64,000 nt of DNA from Streptomyces fuscichromogenes (GTDB taxonomy: Bacteria > Actinomycetota > Actinomycetes > Streptomycetales > Streptomycetaceae): contig NZ_BMML01000001.1 of the NCBI RefSeq assembly GCF_014645815.1, forward strand, positions 490,118 through 554,117, given 5' to 3'. Within the stretch, counting starts at the first letter, position 1. Every line of letters begins with the position of its first letter. Below the pieces are notes generated by a model, which worked only from the letters and a program-made list of their open reading frames with translations, did not search any database and was not told the DNA's origin. The translations under genes were made by a program, and so were the position numbers. Below are positions 52,208 through 59,438 of the stretch, in pieces.

Positions 52208-52936
52208 GTGCGGATCGTCGTCACCAACTGCAACACCACGCAGGAGATGACCGAGGAGATCGTACGAGGTGCCCGGGCCGCCGCAGGCCCGGGCACCGCC
52301 GTGACCGGACTGACCCCGAGCTGGGGGCCCGAGTCGGCGGAGGGCTGGCTCGACAGCTACCTGTCGGCGGCGGCGGTCCTGGACGCGCTGCGGACGTACC
52401 ACGGTCCGCCGTACGACGCGGTGGTCATGGCCGGTTTCGGCGAGCACGGGCGCGAGGGCGTACGGGAGCTGGTGGACGTACCCGTCGTCGACATCACCGA
52501 GGCCGCGGCCCACCTGGCCTGTCTGCTGGGCCGCCGCTACGGCGTCGTCACCACCCTGGACCGGTCGCGCGGGCAGATCGAGGACAGCCTGGAGACCGCC
52601 GGGGTGGCCCGCAACTGCGTCGCCGTCGCCGGAACCGGACTCGGCGTTCTCGACCTCGCCGCCGATCCCGGGCGCACGGAGGCCGCGTTCCTGGCGGCGG
52701 CCGAGCGGGTCCGGGACGCCGGCGCCGAGGTCCTGGTCCTCGGCTGCGCCGGGATGACGGGGCTGCAACGGGTGGTGGGGGAGAAGCTCGGCGTTCCGGT
52801 GGTCGACGGGGTCGGCGCGGCGGTGAAACTGGCCGAGTCGCTGGTGGCGCTGGGCCTCACGACCAGCCGGGCGGGGAGCTACCGCAAGCCGCTGGCGAAG
52901 CGCCGGGCGTGGGGACCGGCACCGGGGCGGCCGTAG
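52208..52936 (+). CDS. Aspartate/glutamate/hydantoin racemase family protein
   Basis: 242 residues from GTG 52208 with GAAGGA ahead, five bases after the permease stop. The paired catalytic cysteines are expected in the two family motifs: the second is LGCAGMTGL (about residue 178), whereas the first position reads VMAGFGEHG with Gly-Phe-Gly in place of the usual Cys. RIVVTNCNTTQEMTEEIV is the N-terminal phosphate/substrate loop of hydantoin (allantoin) racemases. Loss of the first Cys is also seen in hydantoin racemase relatives and may indicate a one-base mechanism. It probably interconverts allantoin or hydantoin enantiomers imported by the permease. Confidence 0.8.
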   Translation: MRIVVTNCNTTQEMTEEIVRGARAAAGPGTAVTGLTPSWGPESAEGWLDSYLSAAAVLDALRTYHGPPYDAVVMAGFGEHGREGVRELVDVPVVDITEAAAHLACLLGRRYGVVTTLDRSRGQIEDSLETAGVARNCVAVAGTGLGVLDLAADPGRTEAAFLAAAERVRDAGAEVLVLGCAGMTGLQRVVGEKLGVPVVDGVGAAVKLAESLVALGLTTSRAGSYRKPLAKRRAWGPAPGRP

Positions 52937-52950
52937 CGGAAGGGCCAGGG

Positions 52951-53403
52951 TCAGGGCCGCCACACGTACCGCACATCCGGTTCCCGCTCCTCGTTCCCGC
53001 TCCCGTCCGTGTGCTCGACGGCGACGAAGCCGTGCCGTTCGTAGAAACGGTGGGCGGGCTTGTTGACCTGGAAGGTCCAGAGCGTGAGCCCCCGCGGGGA
53101 GCGCTCCTTGGCCAGCGCGACGAACCGGTCGCCGATGCCGCGGCCACGCCACTCGGGAGCCAGATACAGCTGCGACAGCAGGTCCTGCGCCAACACCATC
53201 ATGCCGACGACCCGACCGCCGGCCTCCGCGACCCATGTCTCCCGCGCCGGCACCACGACGTCCCGGATGTACGCGCGCACCTCGTCGTCCGGACGCGCCC
53301 GGACGACGGTGGGCAGGGCGGCGGCGTACGAGCGCAGCCAGACGTCGGCGACCCCGGCGGCGTCCGGCCCGGTGGCGCGGCGCAGTACGACCTCGGCGCT
53401 CAT
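52951..53403 (-). CDS. GNAT-family N-acetyltransferase
   Basis: 150 residues from ATG 53403, overlapping the stop of the RidA-like gene (ATGA). GNAT core: AEVVLRRATGPDAAGVADVWLRSY, VAEAGGRVVGMMVL, LSQLYLAPEWRGRGIGDRFVALAKE (acetyl-CoA loop RGRGIG) and LWTFQVNKPAHRFYERHGFVAVE. Acceptor unknown. It is second gene of a leftward two-gene operon. Confidence 0.85.
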   Translation of the reverse strand: MSAEVVLRRATGPDAAGVADVWLRSYAAALPTVVRARPDDEVRAYIRDVVVPARETWVAEAGGRVVGMMVLAQDLLSQLYLAPEWRGRGIGDRFVALAKERSPRGLTLWTFQVNKPAHRFYERHGFVAVEHTDGSGNEEREPDVRYVWRP

Positions 53404-53813
53404 CCCCGTGCCTCCTCCGGTACGACGGCCGTGGCCGTGATCTCCACCAACTGCCCGGTGTAGCCCAGGCAGGCGACCCCCACCAGCGTCGACGAGTGCG
53501 GCCCGGCGCCGAGCCCGGAGGCCTCGACGACTTCCCAGACGCTGGACAGCACCGCGGGCTCACTGCTCACCACGTACACGTCGGTCGCCAGCACATGCTC
53601 CAAGTCACTGCCGACCGAGCGGAGCTGCTCCCGCAGATTGGCGATCACCCGCTCGGCCTGGCGCGGCGGATCCCCCTCCCCGACGAGCCTCCCCTCGTCG
53701 TCCAGCGGAACGGCACCGGCGAGGAACGCGAGCTTCGCGCCCGCCTCGACGACGGACACGTGCGAGTACCCGGGCGGCGGAAAGAGAGCCGGGGTGGTGA
53801 CGCGCTGGATCAC
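53400..53813 (-). CDS. RidA/YjgF-family protein
   Basis: 137 residues from ATG 53813. RidA fold: GYSHVSVVEAGAKLAFLAGAVPLDDEGRLVG, QAERVIANLREQLRSVGSDLEHVLATDVYV, and the C-terminal LVGVACLGYTGQLVEITATAVV. True RidA enamine deaminases have an Arg before the last strand (the P-x-R-x motif); here the corresponding segment reads PHSSTLVGV without Arg, so imine/enamine hydrolysis is uncertain. It is translationally coupled to the downstream GNAT. Confidence 0.85.
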   Translation of the reverse strand: MIQRVTTPALFPPPGYSHVSVVEAGAKLAFLAGAVPLDDEGRLVGEGDPPRQAERVIANLREQLRSVGSDLEHVLATDVYVVSSEPAVLSSVWEVVEASGLGAGPHSSTLVGVACLGYTGQLVEITATAVVPEEARG

Positions 53814-53968
53814 GGGGGCTCCTGGAGTGGACGACGGGCAACCTGCCGATCATCCGCGCCCGCGCGGGGCGCCCGCACCTGAATTTCCCCTGCCTTCGAC
53901 GACGCGTATGTGCGCTGCTCGGAAAAACGCTTGGGAATACGCCAGTTGTCGCTGCTACGGTCCTTCGC

Positions 53969-54700
53969 GTGGCGAAACTCAATCAGATCATCGCGGTCGA
54001 GAAGGGCATCAAGTCCAAGGCTCATCAGGACCTGACAGCGGCTCATCACGGGCTGCAGAAGCCCGCGTTGCTGGCCGGAATCTCGCGGACGTATCAGCCG
54101 AAGGACGAGGAGGGTGAGCAACTGCCGCCCGAGTCCACGCGGGTTCAGGTCAAGGCCGAGGACGTGCTGCGGGATACCTCGGCCACGCTGACGCGGCTCT
54201 TCGACGTGACCGCCACCAAGGACTGGGCGAACTGCGAGGCCAGGGCCGATGTGAAGGTGGACGGGCGGGTGCTGGTCGCCGATGTGCCCGTCGCCCATCT
54301 GCTGTTCCTGGAGAAGCAGCTCGTCGATCTCAACACCTTTGTGCGGAAGCTGCCGGTGCTCGACGCCTCCGAGTCGTGGGTGCAGGATCCCTCCACCGAC
54401 GCCTGGAAGACCGAGCCGGTGCGGACTCTGCGGACCAGGAAGGTGCCTCGCAACCATGTGAAGGCCGAGGCCACCGAGAAGCATCCGGCCCAGGTCGAGG
54501 TGTACTACGAGGACGTGCCGGTGGGGTACTGGACCACCGTGAAGTTCTCGGGCGCCCTGCCCGCGCGGCGCGTCAACGAACTCCTCGACCGGGTCGAGAA
54601 GCTGCAGCAGGCCGTCAAGTTCGCCCGCGAGGAGGCGAACGGCGCCGACGTCGCCGACCAGCGGATCGGGGACGCCGTCTTCGGCTACCTCTTCGGGTAG
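53969..54700 (+). CDS. Conserved protein of unknown function linked to a downstream structured RNA
   Basis: 243 residues from GTG 53969 (MAKLNQIIAVEKGIKSKAHQ). No signal, membrane segment or named domain is visible. Distinct stretches are GISRTYQPKDEEGEQLPPES, ATKDWANCEARADVKVDG, EKHPAQVEVYYEDVPVGYWTTVKFSG and a helical end LLDRVEKLQQAVKFAREEANG. I believe close homologues are common in Streptomyces, also unnamed. Codon use is less GC-biased than neighbours (many CAT, GAT, GTT, CGG and GGG codons), hinting at a different history. After the stop come about 330 noncoding bases with tRNA-like structure before a strong terminator, so protein and RNA are probably one transcription unit. Confidence 0.8.
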   Translation: MAKLNQIIAVEKGIKSKAHQDLTAAHHGLQKPALLAGISRTYQPKDEEGEQLPPESTRVQVKAEDVLRDTSATLTRLFDVTATKDWANCEARADVKVDGRVLVADVPVAHLLFLEKQLVDLNTFVRKLPVLDASESWVQDPSTDAWKTEPVRTLRTRKVPRNHVKAEATEKHPAQVEVYYEDVPVGYWTTVKFSGALPARRVNELLDRVEKLQQAVKFAREEANGADVADQRIGDAVFGYLFG

Positions 54701-54712
54701 CCGTCCCGGACT

Positions 54713-54968
54713 CCCCGGCCTCAGCGGCCGGGGTGCGCGAGGAGCGCAAAGCTGAAGCTGAGCCTTGTCGTGAAGAGCGGTCGTACCCACAGGTGCGCAC
54801 GACGAACACCGTGCACACCGGGCGGACCGCGTTGAATCTCAGACTCTCGCTCCAGACTCAGCATTCGCCGCCGATCGCCGGATCGACCGGGCCCGGGCCC
54901 CAGTACGTCGAAATGCAGGTTCAAGTCCTGCCCGCGCAGCTCGATGCGTGGTGGTCCAAAGGAAGGAC
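54713..54968 (+). ncRNA. Candidate structured RNA with a tRNA-like T-arm
   Basis: Read directly: a hairpin CCCCGGCC/GGCCGGGG (54713-54733); TGCGC/GCGCA (54734-54748); GCTGAG (54757-54762) pairing with CTCAGC (54857-54862); GTCGTG (54767-54772) with CACGAC (54798-54803); CGATC/GATCG (54872-54885). A perfect T-arm GCAGG-TTCAAGT-CCTGC sits at 54915-54931, its loop fitting the tRNA TTCRANY rule. The bases after the T-arm, CGCGCA (54933-54938), complement TGCGCG (54734-54739), as an acceptor stem would. GTCC/GGAC (54954-54968) follows. The topology, an acceptor-like stem, a long insert and then a T-arm, resembles tmRNA or YrlA Y-RNAs, but it is not a normal tRNA. The ends are estimates. Confidence 0.5.
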
Positions 54969-55033
54969 GCGACGACCTTACGACTGACCCGGGTTCTCAA
55001 GTGTGCCGGCGTGTGAAGATGGGCGGCATTCCA

Positions 55034-55064
55034 GGGCCCGGGGGCAGGCTACGCCCCCGGGCCC
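55034..55064 (+). terminator. Strong terminator closing the protein/RNA unit
   Basis: GGGCCCGGGGGC (55034-55045) and GCCCCCGGGCCC (55053-55064) form a perfect 12-base stem with a seven-base loop. It lies 334 bases after the coding stop, implying the intervening sequence is transcribed. Confidence 0.85.
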
Positions 55065-55289
55065 GTTCCCGTTTCCGTTCCGGTTCTCAGGCGCGGTCGG
55101 CGGTTCGCCGTCCCGGGGCGCGTGAAATTGCGTTCATAAAGAACACGGCCTTCCGGGCAGCTTGTCACGCCTCGGAAATACAAACGCGCCTTTCCGTACC
55201 GGAACACGATCTACCGTGGGACGTACCAGCCCACAGCCCGGCCACCGTCGCCCGAAGGCACACCCCGCCCTCGTCCGGACAGGAGCCCC

Positions 55290-57146
55290 GTGTCCCGTCG
55301 TATCGCCCTGCCGCCCTGGCTCGCCCACGCCCTGCGCGCCCAGCGCGGGCCCGTGTCCTGGAGCGCGGTGACACGAGGGGCGCTGGCCGCCGGCCCGCTG
55401 CTGCTCACCGCCGTCCTGCTCCACCGCACCTCCCTCGGCGTCGTCGCCGCCATCGCGGCCATGCTCGCCGGGATCAACGACCGGCCGGGCAGCCGGCGGT
55501 CCGCCGTACGGCGCCTCGGGGTGCCCGCGGCCGCCGGTGCGCTCGGGCTGCTCGTCGGCACGTACGGCGCCCAGCACCTCACCGCCGTCCCCCTGACCCT
55601 GCTGCTCACCGGGCTCGGGCTGGTCGCCGGCGGAACGAGTGCCGTCGGGCCCGTCGCCTCCGGGGCCGGGACACAGCTGCTGGTCGCCGCCGCCATCGGG
55701 GCCGGGATGCCGGTCGCCGAGGCAGGCTGGCAGCGGGCCCTCGCCTTTCTCGCCGGGGCCGGGTGGCTGCTGGTGCTGCGGCTCGCCCTGCCCACCCCCG
55801 GCGCGATCGCCGGCGACTTCCGCTTCGACGGCGAGCGGGACGCCGTCGCCGCCGTGTACGACGCCGTGGCCGACCTCCTCGACGCGGTGGGCGGCGAGAC
55901 GGCGGGCCACAGGCGTGCCGCCCTGACCGCCGCGCTCGACCACGCCCAGGACGCGCTCACCGGGCCCCGGCTGCGTCGGTACGCCAGTTCGGCCGCCGAA
56001 CGCCGGCTGCACGCGCAGTACGCCGCGGCCCTGCCGCTCGCCGAGGCGGCCACCGCCCTCGCCTGGGCCGGCGAGCCCGTGTCCGCGCGGGCGGCCGAAG
56101 GGCCCCGACGGCTCGCCGCGGCCGTCCGGGCGGGCGGCGGCACCGGGCCGCTGCCCGCACCCTCGCGGTCCGCGCCCGCACTGCGTGCCCTCGACGACGC
56201 CCTGCTGCGCGCCGCGCAGGCCTTCGACCGGGCCGAGGACGCCGAGCAGCGGCCTCCGGCCCGCCGCCGCCCCGCCCTCGACCTCGTGCGGGCCGCCCTC
56301 GGCAGCGGCGGGCGGGAGTACGGGCTGCGGGTCGCCCTCTGCTTCGGGGCCAGCGCCGCCATCGCGCAGGCCCTGCACCACGCCCGCTGGTACGGCGCGC
56401 ACCAGCACTGGTACTGGCTGCCTGCGACCGCCGTCTTCCTCGTCAAGCCCGACCTCGGGCCGCTCGCCTCGCGGGTGCTGTGCCGGGCCGCGGGAACCGT
56501 GCTCGGCGCCCTCGTCTTCGCGGGCCTCGCCGCCGTCCTGCCCCGGCCCGAGGGACTCGTCGTGCTGGTGGCCGTCTGCGGGGCGGTCATCCCGGTGTCC
56601 ACCCGGCACTTCGGCGCCCAGACCGCCGTCGTCACCGTCCTCGTGCTCGCCCTGGTCATGGTCGGCGGCGAACCGCAGGCCTCCGTCAGCCGCATCGGCG
56701 AGACGCTGCTGGCCTGCGCGATCGTGCTGATCGTCGGCCATCTGCCGCTGGCGGGGCGGCGGGGCGGCGGGGTACGGGCCAGGCTCGCGGCGGCCGGGCG
56801 CGCCGCGCACGCCTATCTCGACCACGTCCTGAGCGAGTCCGGCGACCGCGGCGAGCGCTGGGCGCTGCGCCGTGAGGCCTATCGCACCCTCGCCGAGGCC
56901 CGCACCGCCATCGCCCTCGCCGCCGCCGAACTGCCCGCAGTCGCTCGGCACACCGCGGGCACGGACGCGGTGGCCGCCGTACTCGAACGGCTCGTGGACA
57001 CGACCACCGCGTGCGCCGTGCACCTCGACGAGACCGGACGGCTCACCGCCCGGCACACCCGGCAACTCGAGGACCTGGCCGCCGAACTGGAGCGGGACGG
57101 GCAGCGGCTCGGACTCGAGGTGCCGCGGATGCCGGTCGCCGCGTGA
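55290..57146 (+). CDS. FUSC-family (aromatic acid exporter-like) membrane protein
   Basis: 618 residues from GTG 55290. Two blocks of membrane helices separated by a soluble helical region: residues about 30-170 (ALAAGPLLLTAVLL, GVPAAAGALGLLVGTYGAQHL, LLVAAAIGAGMPVAEA) and about 345-500 (GLRVALCFGASAAIAQAL, HQHWYWLPATAVFLVKPDLGPLASRVLCRAAGTVLGAL). The latter holds the FUSC signature. The C-terminus is a long helical cytoplasmic domain. The family includes AaeB and fusaric acid resistance pumps; the exported substrate is unknown. No partner genes are beside it. Confidence 0.85.
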   Translation: MSRRIALPPWLAHALRAQRGPVSWSAVTRGALAAGPLLLTAVLLHRTSLGVVAAIAAMLAGINDRPGSRRSAVRRLGVPAAAGALGLLVGTYGAQHLTAVPLTLLLTGLGLVAGGTSAVGPVASGAGTQLLVAAAIGAGMPVAEAGWQRALAFLAGAGWLLVLRLALPTPGAIAGDFRFDGERDAVAAVYDAVADLLDAVGGETAGHRRAALTAALDHAQDALTGPRLRRYASSAAERRLHAQYAAALPLAEAATALAWAGEPVSARAAEGPRRLAAAVRAGGGTGPLPAPSRSAPALRALDDALLRAAQAFDRAEDAEQRPPARRRPALDLVRAALGSGGREYGLRVALCFGASAAIAQALHHARWYGAHQHWYWLPATAVFLVKPDLGPLASRVLCRAAGTVLGALVFAGLAAVLPRPEGLVVLVAVCGAVIPVSTRHFGAQTAVVTVLVLALVMVGGEPQASVSRIGETLLACAIVLIVGHLPLAGRRGGGVRARLAAAGRAAHAYLDHVLSESGDRGERWALRREAYRTLAEARTAIALAAAELPAVARHTAGTDAVAAVLERLVDTTTACAVHLDETGRLTARHTRQLEDLAAELERDGQRLGLEVPRMPVAA

Positions 57147-57237
57147 AGCCGGCGTGCGTGCGGGGCGTCCGAGACGGTTGTGTGTTCGGGCCGTTCGGGG
57201 TCGGCGTGTGTGCCGGTGGTGTCGGCAGTGTCCGGAC

Positions 57238-58194
57238 TCAGTCCGTGAACCGGGCCCAGACCGGTGCGTGGTCCGACCCCGCGGCCCCGCGCCGGTCCGC
57301 CGGGTCCTGGCCCACCGACGGCAGGTCCGGCGGCGCCGTGGTGCCCGGCAGACCGGTGCCCGCTTCCGACAGCCGGTGCACCAGCCGGTGGCTGAGGAGG
57401 ATGTGGTCGATCAGTTCGTGCCGGCCGGAGTCGACACGGGAGTAGCGCTGCTCCGCCGGTATGCGCGGGGCGGTGTCCCACAGCCGTACGGCGTCGCCCT
57501 GGTCGGCGCGGTCGTAGCCGGCGGTGCCGAGCTCCGAGCCGGGCGGACCGAGGAGGAGCTGGGTGGTGGCCGCCTGCACCTCGTCGTTGAGGTCGCCGAG
57601 GACCGCGAGGTCGCGGGACCTGCCCTGGCCTGCGAGCAGTTCGTCCGCCAGGGCCCGCAGGGCCGTCGCCTCGGCGGCGCGCCGGTAGAGGGCGTACGCC
57701 CCGTAGCGCGCCCGTTCGCCCTCGTCGTGCGGGTAGAAACGGTCCCCGGGGTAGGTCAGCAGCTTGGACTTGAGGTGGGCCACCGCCACCGTGAGCGGTC
57801 CGGCCGGGGCCTGGAGCGTGACCGCCAGGAAGCCGCGTCCGGCCCCGGTGGCGGTCCCGCCGGAGTCGTCCGTCTGCACCGGGCGCAGTCCGGCCGGGAA
57901 CGCGGCCGTGTCGGCGGCCACCGTCAGCTCGGTACGGGACAGGAAGCCGACCCGGATGCCCCGGCCGTCGGGATGCGAGGAGAGGGTGAACCGCCAGCTC
58001 GGACCCAGCAGTTCGGCCAGATCTGCCAGAGCGTCGGGGTCCCCGACCTCCTGGACGCCGAGCAGGGCCGGGTCGAGCGCGTCGACCACGGAGGCGAGGG
58101 CGGCGAGTTTCGCCTCGTAGGCGGACTTGTCCCGGGGGCCGTAGGGGCTGCCCGGCCGGTAGAGGTTTTCGAGGTTCCAGGTGCCCAGAAGCAT
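57238..58194 (-). CDS. Endonuclease/exonuclease/phosphatase-family protein
   Basis: 318 residues from ATG 58194 with GGAAGGAG upstream. EEP fold motifs in order: LGTWNLENLYRPG (Asn for metal), LLGVQEVGDPDALADL (catalytic Glu), AVAHLKSKLLTYPGDRFYPHDEG (His), LAVLGDLNDEV (GDxN) and the terminal GSDHAPVWARF (SDH). No signal peptide, so it should be intracellular. The family covers nucleases, phosphodiesterases and sphingomyelinases; the substrate cannot be assigned. Confidence 0.87.
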   Translation of the reverse strand: MLLGTWNLENLYRPGSPYGPRDKSAYEAKLAALASVVDALDPALLGVQEVGDPDALADLAELLGPSWRFTLSSHPDGRGIRVGFLSRTELTVAADTAAFPAGLRPVQTDDSGGTATGAGRGFLAVTLQAPAGPLTVAVAHLKSKLLTYPGDRFYPHDEGERARYGAYALYRRAAEATALRALADELLAGQGRSRDLAVLGDLNDEVQAATTQLLLGPPGSELGTAGYDRADQGDAVRLWDTAPRIPAEQRYSRVDSGRHELIDHILLSHRLVHRLSEAGTGLPGTTAPPDLPSVGQDPADRRGAAGSDHAPVWARFTD

Positions 58195-58415
58195 GCCGGG
58201 CTCCTTCCAGGAGGTGGTGCGGCCAGCGTGCTCGCCCCGGCCGTGCCGCGACAGAGCCGGGACCGGATGCGCGGTTCGGCTCACGCGGGCCGAGGACCGC
58301 GCCGTACGTCGGGGCGATGAGCCCGGCTCGCCGGAAAGAAATCTCCGGCCGCACCGATGAGTTCTCCGCCCTGCCGCGGTCACCACCCGGAACCGACCGT
58401 TGTACAGGAGGTCCC

Positions 58416-59084
58416 ATGTCGCTTCCGGAGATCGTCTCGCGTGAGCGGTGGCGTGCCGCGCGTGCGGAGTTACTGCTCAAGGAGGAGGCGCTCGCACGGG
58501 CGCGGGACGCGCTGAGCGCCGAGCGGCGCCGGCTGCCCATGGTCGAGGTGGATCCGGAGTACGTCTTCGAGGGGGGCGACGGCAAGGCGACCCTGCTGGA
58601 CCTCTTCGACGGGCGGTCCCAACTCGTCGTCCACCACTACATGTTCGCCCCGGAGTGGCAGTCCGGCTGCCCCTGCTGCGCCGCCTTCCTGGACCAGGTC
58701 GGCCACCTCGCCCATCTACGGGCGCGCGGCACCTCGTTCGCGGTGGTCTCCCGGGCGCCGTTCACCAGGATCCTGCCGTTCAAGGCGCGGATGGGCTGGA
58801 CGCTGCCCTGGTACTCCTCCGGCGACGGCGACTTCGTCCGCGACTTCAACCGTGACTTCAACCGTGACTTCGAGGCGACCATCGTCGTGGACGACGAACC
58901 GGTCGAACGGCCCGGCCTCAGCTGCTTCCTGCGGGAGCACGACCGGGTCTTCCACACCTACTCGGTGTACGACCGGGGCCTCGACGGACTCGGCCCGGCC
59001 ACGTCCCTGCTCGACCTGACCGCCCTCGGCCGGGTACCGGAGGGCAGTGACCGCGTCCGCTGTCACGACGAGTACGAAGACTGA
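58416..59084 (+). CDS. DUF899-family thioredoxin-like protein
   Basis: 222 residues from ATG 58416 (AGGAGG ahead). DUF899 features: IVSRERWRAARAELLLKEEALARARDAL at the N-terminus, LLDLFDGRSQLVVHHYMFAPEW, and CPCCAAFLDQVGHLAHLRARG with a C-x-C-C group in a thioredoxin-like position. The W-x-L-P-W-Y-S-S segment follows. A duplicated 12-base unit reads RDFNRDFNRDFE around residue 143. A redox role is suggested by the fold but unproven. Confidence 0.82.
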   Translation: MSLPEIVSRERWRAARAELLLKEEALARARDALSAERRRLPMVEVDPEYVFEGGDGKATLLDLFDGRSQLVVHHYMFAPEWQSGCPCCAAFLDQVGHLAHLRARGTSFAVVSRAPFTRILPFKARMGWTLPWYSSGDGDFVRDFNRDFNRDFEATIVVDDEPVERPGLSCFLREHDRVFHTYSVYDRGLDGLGPATSLLDLTALGRVPEGSDRVRCHDEYED

Positions 59085-59238
59085 CACATCCGGTCACGAA
59101 CGTGGCCGAAAGTCAACGGATCCTCACCGTCCGCGCCGACGGCGTGTCGGGTATGTCTCAGTAGCGTCACCGGGCGAGCCGTTCACGTTCTCCAGAGCGT
59201 TAACTCCTACAGGTAGGACGCTTTTCTGGAGGTGCAGG

Positions 59239-59418
59239 ATGGTGAACGGGCGAACCGTGCTCGAACGCTTTCCCGCAGGCGGACCGCGAGGATCATGGCC
59301 TGCGGAGGAGTTCGCGCAGGCCCGGCGGCGGGAAGGGCTGCCCGCCGAGGTCGTGATGGATCTGGCCACGGACACGTTCCTGGTCATCGTGCGCGGCACC
59401 GGCGGTGCCGAGGGCTGA
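59239..59418 (+). CDS. 59-residue conserved-looking hypothetical protein
   Basis: ATG 59239 with GGAGGTGCAGG as ribosome-binding site. The product starts MVNGRTVLERFPAGGPRGSW and has a short amphipathic helix (EEFAQARRREG) and a hydrophobic strand pair (EVVMDLATDTFLVIVRG). It is soluble and has no motif I recognise. Good ribosome-binding site, GC-biased third positions and isolation between two genes support it as real. It ends 20 bases before the converging ABC transporter stop. Confidence 0.65.
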   Translation: MVNGRTVLERFPAGGPRGSWPAEEFAQARRREGLPAEVVMDLATDTFLVIVRGTGGAEG

Positions 59419-59438
59419 CCCGCAGGCTGCCCCGAGGG

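Noticed and set aside
54867..54938. Ordinary tRNA ending at the T-arm near 54931
   Set aside because: The bases 48 upstream of the T-arm do not pair as a 7-base acceptor, and there is no D-arm or anticodon arm at standard distance.
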